From Catenaria anguillulae PL171 (taxonomy: Eukaryota > Blastocladiomycota > Blastocladiomycetes > Blastocladiales > Catenariaceae): a stretch of DNA of 64,000 nt. The notes beneath the pieces are model-generated. The model saw nothing but the letters and a program-made list of their open reading frames with translations. It made no database searches and was not told the DNA's origin. Location: positions 1 to 64,000 of the forward strand of contig MCFL01000013.1 of NCBI GenBank assembly GCA_002102555.1, in the 5' to 3' direction. Made by a program: the position numbers and the translations under genes. The stretch's first letter is position 1. Every line of letters starts with the position of its first letter. Positions 1-11,571 of this stretch are shown here, piece by piece.

Positions 1-541
1 AACGAGGGCATCAGACGCAGTGGGTCAGGGTGGGAGAAATTGATGGGCATGGCGGTCACCATGGTGGGGGTAGCACTGTATTCAAGGATCCAGCAGCAGC
101 AGGCATCGCCTCCAAAAAATTCAGCCGTTGCCCGAGCGGGCAAGTCGAAGTCATGAACATCGTTTGCCCGTAAACTTATTATATACGATCCATCTTGATG
201 CCACCACCATCCATGTACAAAATTACATCATCATCTTGCGATTTTTCCCGGCCCTCTGTTATCGGATTTCCACAAGTCATCCCGTCGGCTTGCCAGGTGG
301 CGGTCTGGCGCTTCGGGCCGGGTTTCGGAGCTTGCCAATTGTGGCGCTGAGCCGCCGCCACACACGCCCACCACCAGCAGACCACACTAGGAGGTCGGAC
401 CAACTGCTTCGAAATCTTTTTCTTCTCGCTCATCCTCCGTGGTTCAACGACGCCCATCGGCAAGAAATGCCACAAGCCATGGATCACTGTTTACACTAAT
501 TCGTCGGTGACTACACCCACATCCACTACCTGATCACCTCA
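1..541. other. Upstream region of the LRR gene
   Basis: I see no convincing gene here. Open frames exist on both strands (about 128-499 plus, 179-487 minus) but neither has recognisable domains or signal-peptide character. The LRR protein that begins at 542 lacks an obvious signal peptide, so a short first exon carrying one could be hidden here. I could not identify it with a matching splice donor. Confidence 0.4.
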
Positions 542-2572
542 ATGTCGTCGTCGATCGACCAGTGCGGCATCCTCGCCTCCATCTTGACCGAATTGCGGTA
601 CCCTGGCCAAATCTGGTCTGGCAACTCGTGCTGTGGATGGGCAACGCTCACTACCATGAGCCGTGGCTCAACCGAGCTTCGGTCTCGCGTTCATGTCGAG
701 TGTAGCGGCGATGGAGCGATTGAAAAGATGTACGTTCAAAGTTCGGCCGTCGCCCTCGCATGAAGAAGAAAACTGATTCGCAACACTCTTTGCCTCGATC
801 GAACACAGCATTCTGCCACGTAAGGGCCTCACAGGCAAGATTCCGGCGGCCTTTGCACAGCTGCCGCGTCTCAAGGGCATGTACGTATCAGAGCGGCCAT
901 TGACTCAGACGCTCGTTTGCGAGCGAGCCTGTGGATGACACTGAATCTCACAATGTTCATATGATCCTTATTCGCGTCCAACACACCATCGCACTCCACC
1001 AGCTTTCTTGACGAGAATCAGCTCGAGGGCAGCATTCCGTCCCAGCTCGGCTCACTTCGCAACCTTGAAGAGCTGTACGAACGTCTCACTCTGTCCAAGT
1101 GTGACCGACCGCATTACCCGGCATTACCCACTTCTGCCGCTTTCCTTTTAGCTTTCTCAACAGCAACAAACTCTCCGGCGCCATTCCTCCGTCGCTTGGA
1201 CGGCTGTCAGCCCTTAAGAAGTTGTACGTCGTACGCATCCATCTTTTTTTTGTTTTCACACTGGATCCGCTCACCGCCTCGCTGCGAGATGTCGTAGGTA
1301 TTTAGACGACAACGGACTCACCGACGACCTTCCTCAAGAGCTTGGCGACCTTGATAACCTCAATGATTTGTACGTCACCTTTTCGCTTCTGCTGTTTTTC
1401 CCATCTCCAGCTCACTTCGCCCATTGCCATCCGATTGCCTCAGGCATGTCCACCAAAACCGTTTGTCGGGTACAATTCCAGACACCTTGGGCAAAATGCG
1501 CAGTCTCAACTCCTTGTGCGTCGCGCTTTTCGTTTCCGTCGTACACTTTGCCTTAGCGCATCGCTTTTGTCTCACGGCGCGCGGCACCTTATTTCCCAGG
1601 CGCCTTCAATCCAATCAGTTTCGCGGCACGATTCCGTCTCAAATCTCCCAACTCAAGACACTCGGCGTCTTGTACGTACTTGAACCAAATTTCGCGTTAT
1701 TGTCAACCACCCCTCACATTCGCCGTATTGATTCGCGCAGTTTGGCCCACGATAATCGCTTGACTGGTCCAGTTACCAGCCTTCCTGTGGTCAGGTATGC
1801 GACAATTTTGTCAATCCTGTTGCACGCAATATGTTGACAGGTGACGTTGTATTCTTTTTCACACAGCAACGAATGCACCATTCTCAACCCGCTCGGCGAC
1901 ACCAACAAGTTCGACTGCCTTGCGTCCACGGTCAACCGGCAAGGAACATGCTATTCCAACCTTGTATTGGCCAATCTTTCAACGTGCACGACGGCCACGT
2001 CGTCTGCCGCCGCAACGACCGCGCCCACAACCACGCCCGGCACTTCCAACACAGCGTCTGCCCCACCCACTGCCGATACGTCCACGAGCGCAACGAGTGG
2101 GCTTTCGGTTCCGATTCTGCTGGCCGCTCTGTGCGGTCCACTCGCACTGGCGCTTGTGTTTGCCGTGTTTGTGCGCCGTTGGTACCGCCGCCGCCGCCGC
2201 CGTAACGGCGGTGCGGCTGCCGACGATCGCGAAGAAAGCAAGCAATCGCCCACAGGACCGGATAGCGGATTCGCGAGTCAGGCGTGCGGCGACCCTACTG
2301 CTGCTGGATTTACCAACAAGATGAGATACAAGCCAGAGTCTGAGAGTGTCGTCGTTGGCGCCCAGCATGTGGTTTCGATTGGTCAGGTTGGGCACAAGGG
2401 GGTAGTGACACAGCAGGGTGCGGCTGAGACGTTGGACCGGCTGTATTTACCGGCTCATGCCCCTGTCGTCCAGGAGCAAGGTGCGCCGGGAGCGACTGGG
2501 AGGCGAGGTGGACAAGTGAATGGTTCCAAGGTGGTTGAGAATCAGAACGACGAGGTTTTGTACATTGCCTAG
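542..2572 (+). CDS. Leucine-rich-repeat single-pass membrane protein
   Basis: Nine exons: 542-729, 809-880, 1003-1074, 1152-1223, 1298-1369, 1444-1515, 1600-1671, 1741-1794 and 1867-2572, giving about 459 residues. The N-terminus has the Cys-rich cap typical before plant-type LRRs (CGIL...W..NSCCGW). Then follow seven LRRs of the LxxNxLxGxIPxxLGxLxxL type, for example LDENQLEGSIPSQLGSLRNL. A C-rich segment, a Ser/Thr/Pro-rich stalk (probably O-glycosylated), one membrane helix near residues 304-327, a basic stop-transfer run (RRWYRRRRRR) and a 120-residue cytoplasmic tail complete it. No kinase domain is present, so it resembles an LRR receptor-like protein rather than a receptor kinase. Exons 2-7 are each exactly 72 bases in phase 2. 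The start at 542 is the first Met in the cap frame; a signal-peptide exon may lie upstream. Confidence 0.85.
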
Positions 2573-2929
2573 ACTCTAGCTCCCGGAGTTATGCTCATGG
2601 CGCGGCGCCGATGACTGCCCTTGTCACTTCGGATCCATAGAATACAGTACACGTCTGTTCGATTGCTGTTGCCTGTCATGCTCTTTTCCCTCTGCATCTT
2701 TAATGCATCTTGACGCCGTCACCAAACACGCGCGTTTTCAGCGCCACGCGGCCACTCGGTGCGTACAAGGCTTGGAGCTGTGGGGACTGACGATCCCAAC
2801 CTGGGCGTTTGTCTGGCATAATTCTCCCTCTTTCATTGTCGGCACAGGCCACTGTCCATGATACCTGCATGTCAAGCTTGGCAATCTCTGCAAGTCCGGC
2901 AGCACTCACTCATCCGTCCGCATCGCATC

Positions 2930-4912
2930 ATGTCGTCACCGCCGCCAAGCGACCCGTCCCCGCTTGTGGGGCCCAGTGTCGCCCCGACCCCGGCCAATCT
3001 GTCGTCTCCAGAACCAGAATTGCCGGCAGCCACGACTCTGGCGGCAACGCTCGGCGTCGCAACAGCTACCCGACTGCCGCCGTCCCCAGCGCCCTCGCAC
3101 TCACCTTTGGTCATTCCAAGGTCAAGTGTATCGAGTGCCCCAGCACACCACCGGCTCACCGTTCTCACCGACTCGGCCTCAGTTTCGTCCTTCCACTTGG
3201 CCAGCGGCAGCGACCTCCAGCAGCAGCAACAGCAGGCACCCTTGTCGTCATCCCGCTCGGCAAGATCGCAGTTAGCAGCCACTACGGGTGCTGGGGCCGT
3301 TGCCGCATCATCGACCTCAGTGGCATCCGTTTCCATGCGCAGCCGGGCACCCATTGCCGAGGATGCCGACTTCAAACCGTCCTTGCATCCATCATCCAGC
3401 CACCTGCACCTCAGTCGCACCGGCGATTCCTTGTCAGTTCCCGCGTCCAGTGACGGTGAACCGTCAAAACCCAAGACACCCTGGCAACGGCGGGCACGGG
3501 CTTGCGCAAAGTCGCTCTGCAAATCCTACCTTTCGGCCGTGCTCTTCCTGACGTTTTTCATCTCGTTCTCGTTACTCATCTATTACAAGGTCAACGAGGA
3601 AGCCGTCCTCTACTCGGAATTCAAGCCCACTTGGCAACCACTCGACCCGCGTTCCATGGGCCTTGTTCCCTTTAACCCGCAATTCCCCATGCAATCCAAC
3701 GCAAACTCGACCATTCTCGTTGCCGATTTGCACGCGCACACAACCGTCTCTGACGGTCGCTTGTCGCCCAAAGAACTGCTCCGCTCAGCCATTGCTCAAG
3801 GGTTCAATGTCATCGCCGTCACGGACCACAATACGGTCGAAGGCGGCCGCCGGGCCGCGGCGCTGGCCGCCAACGACCCAGAGTTCAAGGGCAAGATTCT
3901 GGTGCTGCCTGGCGTCGAGTACACGTGCTGCCGCATTCACATGAACCTCATTGGGATCAACGAAACCATTGCGCCCAAGGCCGCGTTTCCGACAGACGAA
4001 GACATCAAGCAGGCCATTCGACGGACCCACGAGCTGGGCGGCATTGCCATTGTCAATCACATTCCGTGGTCATTGACCCAGCAGACGGGGTACGAGACGA
4101 CCCGGATTCAAAACCATCCGACACGCCAGCAGCTCGTCGAGTGGGGGATTGATGGAATTGAAGTGGTCAATGGTACCGTTACTGATTTCGCGTTCATGTT
4201 GAGAGCAATCGATTCGGCAAATGCGCGAATACCGACCACAGCTGACTCTGTCTGCCCTCCTTCAACAGGCGACATTTTGGATTACGTGTCGGTTCAGTTT
4301 TCTGCTCAGCCCAACTCCAAGGTTCCACTCCGCCGCAACTCGACTGATGCGCCAGCACCTGCCGCACCCGACACGCCAGCAGGCGACGCCAAAGTTGCCG
4401 ACCTGATTCTCATCACGGGCACTGACACGCATTTCCCAGGGAGCATCTACTCGTGGAATCTGATCGATATCGGCCCAGCAAACTCGTCTACACCCGCCGA
4501 CCCATCGCTTCCCGTCGCAGGCATTTCGGCTGCCACTGTCCTGGACGCCCTTCGCGCGCGCCGCAACTCGTTCCTGTTCGACCCAAAGGGAACCATCTAC
4601 TCGTCGCCGCCGCTCCCATCCAACCCGCGGTACACGGCCGTGTTGCCACTGAAAATGGTTGGGTCGTACTTGCAGTCGTTTTACACATACCGCCGCGGGA
4701 TGTTTTCGTTCGTCCGCGGGTTTTGCCACGACGAGTCGGTCGAGACGCAGACGGGCGCGATTGCGTGGGCGGTCGCTTGGGTGTTTATTGTGGTGACAAT
4801 GTGGGCTGTGCTGAGGTTTGTTGGTAGATGGATTGTGCAGCGGGTCAAGGACTATCGGTTTGCAGGCAGGAGGGGCGGATGGCTGCGAAAAGGAAGGGTC
4901 TTGGAGGTCTAG
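2930..4912 (+). CDS. Membrane-anchored PHP-domain phosphoesterase
   Basis: PHP (polymerase and histidinol phosphatase) proteins are metal-dependent phosphoesterases. The metal-site motifs are visible: DLHAHTTVSDG (about residues 266-276), VTDHN, LPGVEYTC, NHIPW, and near the end GTDTH. A Ser/Pro/Ala-rich N-terminal region of about 195 residues is followed by a membrane helix (about 199-221, LSAVLFLTFFISFSLLIYY). The catalytic domain comes next, then a second helix (WAVAWVFIVVTMWAVL) near the C-terminus. I place the start at 2930 (MSSPPPSDPS); an in-frame ATG at 2858 would add 24 residues. A GT-AG segment at 4173-4268 is 96 bases, in frame and stop-free. It is probably a retained-looking intron, because it interrupts EVVNG-DILDY with sequence foreign to the domain. 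Substrate unknown. Confidence 0.85.
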   Translation: MSSPPPSDPSPLVGPSVAPTPANLSSPEPELPAATTLAATLGVATATRLPPSPAPSHSPLVIPRSSVSSAPAHHRLTVLTDSASVSSFHLASGSDLQQQQQQAPLSSSRSARSQLAATTGAGAVAASSTSVASVSMRSRAPIAEDADFKPSLHPSSSHLHLSRTGDSLSVPASSDGEPSKPKTPWQRRARACAKSLCKSYLSAVLFLTFFISFSLLIYYKVNEEAVLYSEFKPTWQPLDPRSMGLVPFNPQFPMQSNANSTILVADLHAHTTVSDGRLSPKELLRSAIAQGFNVIAVTDHNTVEGGRRAAALAANDPEFKGKILVLPGVEYTCCRIHMNLIGINETIAPKAAFPTDEDIKQAIRRTHELGGIAIVNHIPWSLTQQTGYETTRIQNHPTRQQLVEWGIDGIEVVNGTVTDFAFMLRAIDSANARIPTTADSVCPPSTGDILDYVSVQFSAQPNSKVPLRRNSTDAPAPAAPDTPAGDAKVADLILITGTDTHFPGSIYSWNLIDIGPANSSTPADPSLPVAGISAATVLDALRARRNSFLFDPKGTIYSSPPLPSNPRYTAVLPLKMVGSYLQSFYTYRRGMFSFVRGFCHDESVETQTGAIAWAVAWVFIVVTMWAVLRFVGRWIVQRVKDYRFAGRRGGWLRKGRVLEV

Positions 4913-5188
4913 GATGGTTCTGTTGCGCATTGCGACTCGAGGGCAAGTGAGGGCAATGCCTTGTGTAAATGAATTATGTTTCATGTCGCGCTTGGAAGCG
5001 TATCCTTGTGTTTCTCGCTATAGATTTGGGCATACACTGTCCGTCATTTCGCTTCACCCTTTGTGTCACTCGTCAGAACTAGGATTACAGAAATAGTTGA
5101 CAATATACAAAACTCAAGTTCAAAAGTCCAAAGGCAAGCGACACCCGCACACCTCTCCATCATCACTTTTCGAATACTTGTTCACAGA

Positions 5189-8100
5189 CTAACCCATGAC
5201 CAGCTTGACCAACTCATCGTTGCTCAACTGGGCACTCGGCATGACCATGTTTCCGTCCTGATCCCGCTCCACATTACCCAGCGCTTCGTCGGCCAGTGCC
5301 CGCTTGCGATCCTGCAAATTGAAAATGCGCTCCTCGACAGAGTCAAGAATACCAAGCTTGTGGACGGCAACGGGATGCGTCTGGCCGAGGCGGTGCACGC
5401 GGTCCATGGCTTGAAACTCGATCTGGATGCAGAGCAGGTCGTGAGCATAATACACAACGACATTTGCACGGAAAAGACATGGCGAAGCGCACCTGTGGAT
5501 TCCACCATGGGTCAAACAAAATGACCCGCGACGCGCACGTCAAGTTGAGACCCACTGAGCCACACTGCAGACTCATGAGAAGGACCGTAATCGACGGATC
5601 CGTGCGAAATTGTTCAAGGACTTGCTTGCGTTGGATTTGCGACAGCTTGCCATCATCTAAAAACAAACTTGCGTGAGCGGGAAAGAGACAGAGACACCGA
5701 GATTGACGAGAAGGGAGAGCGTACACATCAAGTAACCAATCTTTTCAGACTTCAAGGCCCTCGCCATCACGGCCAACAAGCTCGTAAACTGAGAAAACAG
5801 GATCGTCTTTGGCTGCTTTGTCCTCGGATTCAACTTGTGCGGCGACCGCAAAATCTGAAGCGCGCGCAACACTTTGGTACTCTCGTGGTCGTGCCTGGGC
5901 CGGCCAACGGGCGGCTCCACAATGACGTGCTCCTTGACGCAACGTGCACCCGCCATTGTGACCCCTTCGGGCTCAATCACCGTCGACAATTGCCGCGGCT
6001 TTGGCGGACGGTTGCGCGAGGAAGACCCGCTCTCGTCGTCGGCGCCATCGTCGTCGAGCGACAGGTCCAACGACATGTCGCCAAACATGACTGACATGTT
6101 GGCCAACAAGTCGTCCAAATCGTCACCGTCATTTGCTTCTTCTTCGACGGGTGCTGCTGTCGCCGCCGCCGGCTCGCCAACCGACCAATCCATCTCGGGA
6201 GCCTCTGTGTCGCTCCCGCACTTGACAAGCTCGGGATGCAATACGGCCTGGCGCATGCGCAACAAGAGAGCCAAGAACGCCATCCTGCTTCGATTGGCGC
6301 TCATGTTGCTTGCCTTTTCCGCCGCCTTCTTTGCCGCGCCCTGCACCTGATCGTAAAACGCACGCTCGGCGGGCGACAAGTCGAGCATCTCCTGCACAAT
6401 GAGCTTGTCGGGTAAATCGACCAGGTCCTTTGACCGCCGCAGCACGTACCGCTTGAGCAGCTCTCGGAGCTTTGCCACTGCGGCCGGCGAGCGGTTTGGG
6501 TTGGTCCCCTTGCCGAAATCAGCCACCCACGAAGGCTTTGTTGGGTACGCGGGGCAACGCAAAAACTTGAAATACGAGAAGAGTTCGTCGGCAGAGTTTT
6601 GAAGCGGGGTGCCTGTGAGGATCCAACGGTAGCGTGCGCGGAGATCCATGCAGTGCTTGGAGGATTTGGTCGAGTCGTTGCGGATGCGGTGGCCCTCATC
6701 TATTGCTCAACTCGAATTGCGGTCAGCGTGAGACAAGGCACAACAGTGAATGCGCCGGAACGTACCGAGAATAATTCGATGCCAATCCACTTCAAACATG
6801 GCCATATTTGTCTCTTCTTTCCACCAATCAACTCGTAATTGGTAATCACCACATCGTAATTGCGCAACACTCTGGCTTGCTTTGTCCGATTTGGTCCGTT
6901 GTGCACCAACACCTTGAGTGTGCCAGGATGCACGTGTTCCTTGATTTCTGCCTCCCACTGTGCCAGCAGCGACACGGGCGCAACCACAAGCGTGGTGCGT
7001 TGGCGGTCTAGGTCGTCTTCGGGCGGGTTGGCCAACATGAGCGTAATGGATTGCATCGTCTTGCCCAAGCCCATGTCGTCGGCCAGAATGCCGCCCCCCA
7101 GCGTCGATTCCGTCTTCATCATCCAGCGCACGCCAAGGACTTGGTGCGGGAGGAGCGTTGTCTTGAGCGACTCTGGCTGGGACCATGGGTTGGCTTTGAA
7201 CTCATTCATGAGGTCTTCGGGCATGACATCCTGAGACAAAATCAAAGCAATAAAATAGTGAGTGACCGGCAGCGCAAACATGGATCAAAGTAAACTCAAC
7301 ACACCTGCATGAGCCGAAGCAATCCGGCCTTATCCGCCGGAATGGAACCCGGCTCGGTACCACCATTCCCAAACGGCTGCCGCATGGGCGTCCCCAGGAA
7401 CTGCCCACCACCAGGCACACCACCAGCCCCGCCAAACGGTGTCCTTGATGCACCCGGTGTGCCGAATACGGGCGGCGGACCAAACCTCGGCGCAGGCACG
7501 GGCGTCATGTTGGCCATGTTGCGCGCCATACCCGGAACCGCCAGCGGCGTACCGGGCGGCGCAGGCACGTTTTGCGTGCGCGATTGCAATAGCTCTTGCG
7601 CGCTAGGAATCCCAATGGGCGTCCCTGGGGCGCGGCTGGTGGTGCCGACGGCTTAGTTACGCTGCGGGCGACATGGGCACGGGTTGGTATGCTGGCCGTC
7701 GAGCGCTGGCCGTGGATCCGACGCCGAGTTGCACGACCGAGTTGTTGTATTGTTGGGCGAGCCGTTCGCGAATGGACAGGGCGGGTTGCGGAGCCGGCGC
7801 GGGCGTCAAGAACGGATTCTGGCGAGCATGTGGTTGGGTTGAATGTGAGGAGGCGGGCGGGGAGTTTGCTCGACCTTGCGGATCACGATTTGGGGGGTCG
7901 CAGCAGCTGGCGTTGGGTTTGGAGGCTGAGTTCGTTGCGGCGCCGGCGTGGATGGAATGTCATGTTCACAGGCTGCCAAACCAGAAAAGAATGGGTTAAG
8001 ATGCTCCCGCAAATGAGGATACAAAATGGTGGTGTCCGTACATTTGGCTTGGCCGCTGTCCCGGGCCCAGAAGGTGGACGAGGTGTGCGAGCAGGCATTG

Positions 8101-9385
8101 GCGTCGGCGAGACAATTGACTGATGGGACGAGGCTGATTGGCGGCCGCAGAAAGGGGTGGCCGCATGGGCGTGGAGATGGGAGTGCCTTGCGGCAAAGGT
8201 GGAGGAGCCTGTCACACATGCCAAAGTGGTTACAGAATTGACAAAAATGCAGAGGTAAAGCATGATGTGGCCGCACATGCGTCGGGTAAGGCGGCCGATG
8301 CGCGAGATTTGCTGGTGTTGAAGGATGTCCAGCTGGGGCACCGGAGATGGATGATGCCGGCCGAGATGCTTTGGCGGCATTTTTTGAACGAGGCGGGCGA
8401 GATGGCGAAACGCTCCGTGAACGAGTGGGCGGCAAGTCGAACCTCGCGGGCATGGCACGACGCTGAACTTGATCAGTCTGCGGCGGCTGCTTCAGATTTG
8501 GGAATGGGCGCTACATACACGGGCAACACTTGTGAGCAAGAAACTGTTGGAAAAAGTGGAAGAAGGAGTGTGGCGATTGAACCATGGGTGCTCTCACAAC
8601 TGGATCGCGACTCAACGGCTTGCCCGGTGGCGTTCGAAATGAGGGATCTTGGTCGGCGCTTGCAAGTCGATCGGCCGTCCCAGGCGACATGCATCGGAGC
8701 TGCATTTCAGCCGCTGCCTTGGCTTTCTGTTGCTCTTGTTGTTGCGCTTGATGCAACTCATCCGAGCCGGCAAGGTCATCCTTGTCGTCCGTTTGCGAGT
8801 TCTGGCGACTGCGGCGGGCCCGCGTCCGCATGGTGACGAGTGGGTATTTGGGATCGCGCAAATCTTCAGCTGAATGATCCTTGTTGTCGTTCCCACCAAG
8901 GGCAGCGACCAAAGGGGTCGGAGATACGCCGGAATGGGGTATTTGGGGTGCTGCAGAGCTCTTTGACGGGGTGACCGGGGCGGGCGCAGGCTTTCGGACC
9001 CACGTAATACTTTTCAAGTTGTTTTGAAAGTGGGCCGTGATGGCGGATCCACTTGTGGGCCTGGTCGGGGTCGCATCGATGCTGTCTTGCATGGCCCGTC
9101 ATCCTCACCAGTGTCATGGTCTGACTCGGAATCAACGTGGGTAGCGGAGGGTGCAATTTGGCCAAAGATGGAATCGATGGTGTCGCCGCCGGAGGCAGAA
9201 TCTGATTCAGAATCGGGGCCGCTGTCATCTTCGCTTGAAGTGTCGGCCGTGAGATCGACGACGATTCTGGTTCTGGGAGCTGAGCCACCAGAGCCAGCGT
9301 GCCTAGGGGTCTGGCGGCTGCCGTGGCCGGGACCAAGATGGCGAGCACCGCCATTGCGACGGGGAGTATTGCGCGAGGTGTCCAT
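5189..9385 (-). CDS. SNF2-family DNA translocase, Rad5/Rad16/TTF2-like, without a RING finger
   Basis: ATP-dependent chromatin or transcription remodeller of the SNF2 superfamily. On the minus strand the helicase core reads: HQVLGVRWM, Walker [22 protein letters not shown], motif II DEGH (not DEAH) across an intron at 6700-6765, [37 protein letters not shown] and [10 protein letters not shown]. Introns are also clear at 7231-7304 and near 5430-5503 and 5650-5720. Rad5/HLTF/Rad16 proteins carry a RING between the helicase lobes. Here that position holds an acidic low-complexity insert with no Cys/His pairs, closer to TTF2/Lodestar. The N-terminal 600 or so residues are Pro/Ser-rich and begin with a SUMO-interaction-like motif ([15 protein letters not shown]). 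Frames in 7.6-9.1 kb are not all joined by clear introns, so the N-terminal model is approximate. Confidence 0.82.
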
Positions 9386-9458
9386 GACTGTGACGGAAGC
9401 AAGTGTTTATGGTGCATTCATTTTTGCTTTGAATATGTTTCTTTAGAATTCCGTTGCA

Positions 9459-10614
9459 ATGGATGACGTACAGATGAGCGGGCCGCCGATCGTTCGACAT
9501 GAGACTGTCCATGCATGCCCTGCTGCTCTCGATCTGATCTGCTGCAGCTACTCCGCCACCTCGAGCTCAGCCCACAGCGCCTCGGTTCTCTCTGTCGACA
9601 AAACGGCGACGACGACGCTTGACATCGATGTACTCAATAGAATCGCAACCATGGACGCTGTGCGTAGCTTGACGATGTTCGAGCCAGTCCGAGTGACCCT
9701 TCAACTCATCCTGCGTACTTTGTCCCTGTTGGTAGCACGCTCGCCATCAACGCTACATTGCCAACTATGTGCTCTTTTACGGCGGCCGCTCGGCAATCGC
9801 CAATGCCACTGCTGCCGCACGCGCCCGCCCCGCATCCTACGAATCCGAAGCCGACATCATCCGCCGCACCCACCAATTCTTACGCTCCGATCTCGACGGT
9901 GCCGATGGCAGCAGCAGAGACCAGCCGCTCGACCACCTGACACCGGCACAGCAATGGGAGGCGCAACTTGCGCGCGCCTATTACCTCCGCCTTTTCAAAG
10001 AGTACGCCTTGTGCGACCTTTCGCGGTACAAGTCAGGGCAGATTGCCCTCCGTTGGCGCGTCGAGCGCGAGGTACTGGATGGCAAAGGCCAGCTGTCGTG
10101 CGCAAATGTTGCGTGCGACAAGGCCAAGCGACTCAAGTCGTGGGAGGTGCCATTCAAGTATCGCGAGGGCGGCCAAGATAAGCGCGCATTGGTCAAGGTG
10201 AGGGTATGTCGACGGTGTGAAAAAAAGTTGCATTACAAGAAGGAGAAGGATCGAAAGACGGCCGAGCAAAATCACTCACGTCGGAGCAAGAGCAGTCGAC
10301 GTGAGGAGGAGCAGGTCAATACTGGCGAGAGCAGCAGTGATGAAGATGTAGATGCTGAAGAAGCTCCCAACCAACATTCGGATGCCTCGCCATCGTTGGC
10401 GTCGTCCTTGTCGTCGTCACGGACGGCCGCGCAGGCAAAGTCTGACCACGCACGGGAACGTGAGCGGTCACCCACGGCTTCATCATCATCACCAGCACTC
10501 TCTCGCCGTGATCGTGAAAGGGACCGGCCACCAGCCCAGTCTTCTTCAAGCCGTCCTCGCTCGGCGCCTTCACAAGCTGATTTGGATGAAGCGTTTGCTG
10601 GGCTATTTGAATGA
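9459..10614 (+). CDS. FRA10AC1-family nuclear protein
   Basis: Homologue of human FRA10AC1, a nuclear protein associated with spliceosome components. Two exons, 9459-9659 and 9736-10614, phase 0, about 359 residues. The first exon is Ser/Ala-rich. The second opens with ARHQRYIANYVLFYGG, the conserved family start, then KEYALCDLSRYKSGQIALRW and RVEREVLDGKGQLSCANVAC. The family core KSWEVPFKY and ALVKVRVCRRCEKKLHY follows, containing paired Cys residues likely to bind zinc. A Lys/Arg/Glu/Ser-rich low-complexity tail ends in DLDEAFAGLF. The intron (GTGCGT...TTGGTAG) is required because the conserved segment is preceded by a stop in its own frame. It ends 63 bases before the end of the convergent gene at 10678. 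Confidence 0.85.
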
Positions 10615-10677
10615 GACGTTTGTAAGTACATTTCATTCTCCGTACAACCATTGTACATGCACCACACGCTTTATCCC

Positions 10678-11322
10678 TCACATTTCAGGATACACCATCC
10701 CCTCCTCCACAAACTGTGCCGTCACCTTCAACCTCCTGCCGGTCCGCTGTTCGTGCAAATCTGCCGCCCGCTGTGCCGACTCGATCCGCTTGGTCAGGGG
10801 CCGATCTGGCCGGTGGGACGCCGCGACATAGGCTGCCTCCTTGCGAATCAATTCCTTGACTTTGCGCTCAACATCTTGTTCGTCGTCCTCGTCTTCCGAC
10901 TCTTGATCGGCTTCGATTGCGCCGACGGCGGCCACTTCTCCCAATGGCTTGGTGACGAGCGGGAGCAGTTGAATGCCCCAAGCGTCTGCGTACTTGGTTG
11001 CGACTTGGCCGAGGCCCGTGGGAAACGCCTTCTTAGAGTCGGTTGCGGTTTGCGGTCGTCGCTGCTCGTGATGCGTGCGATGGCATGATTTCACGTCGCG
11101 GTGTTGGTGGCGAGTTGGTGCCGAGCGTGACCGCCGCACGGACCGCGGTCTCTTGAGCAGCGAGCGCAGGGCAGGCTGAGTTGGCGGATATAGAGCAGAG
11201 GCCGATTTGCCCTTTTTCTTGAAGCTGAGCGCGGTTTGCGAGTCAACGGGGGTTTGCGACGCAACCGCAGTCCAGTGCTTTGAGTCCTTGTATTTGACCA
11301 TGGTGAGAGAGGTTGATTGCAC
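10678..11322 (-). CDS. Small basic protein of unknown function
   Basis: Single-exon frame of 214 residues; a Met at codon 8 (11301, MVKYKDSKHW) is the more natural start. A basic Arg/His-rich middle is followed by an acidic stretch (EADQESEDEDDEQDVERK). The C-terminal block has regular charge spacing (TKRIESAQRAADLHEQRTGRR then VTAQFVEEGMVYPEM). The last block looks conserved and helical, and composition suggests a nuclear protein. I do not recognise a named domain. It is tail-to-tail with the FRA10AC1 gene. Confidence 0.6.
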   Translation of the reverse strand: MQSTSLTMVKYKDSKHWTAVASQTPVDSQTALSFKKKGKSASALYPPTQPALRSLLKRPRSVRRSRSAPTRHQHRDVKSCHRTHHEQRRPQTATDSKKAFPTGLGQVATKYADAWGIQLLPLVTKPLGEVAAVGAIEADQESEDEDDEQDVERKVKELIRKEAAYVAASHRPDRPLTKRIESAQRAADLHEQRTGRRLKVTAQFVEEGMVYPEM

Positions 11323-11571
11323 TGAATGATGGTGAGATTATGTAAACATGATCATGTTCATGTGTATTGAGTCACGGCGAATTGGAAGGGAAGGGAATGG
11401 GAACGGCCGCCTCAATAACAAGTGAGACACAATCGAGTCAATCGTGATATGTGGAAAATTCACATTTATTCAGTCTCGTAAGCACTAGTACTTGGATGCG
11501 AAGAAGGGAGAGCGCATCTGGAACTGTACAAACGGATCACTCCTTGCATAAGTCGTGACTCCCACCAACAT
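11323..11571. other. Intergenic spacer
   Basis: About 250 bases between the start of the basic protein and the end of the DUF7918 locus. It should hold the minus-strand promoter of the former. I see no other structure. Confidence 0.4.

Noticed and set aside
120..175. GCCCGAGCGGGC hairpin resembling a tRNA D-arm
   Set aside because: The remaining cloverleaf could not be drawn; a small GC hairpin only.
128..499. Open frames on both strands before the LRR gene
   Set aside because: No domain, no signal peptide and no splice link to the LRR exons.
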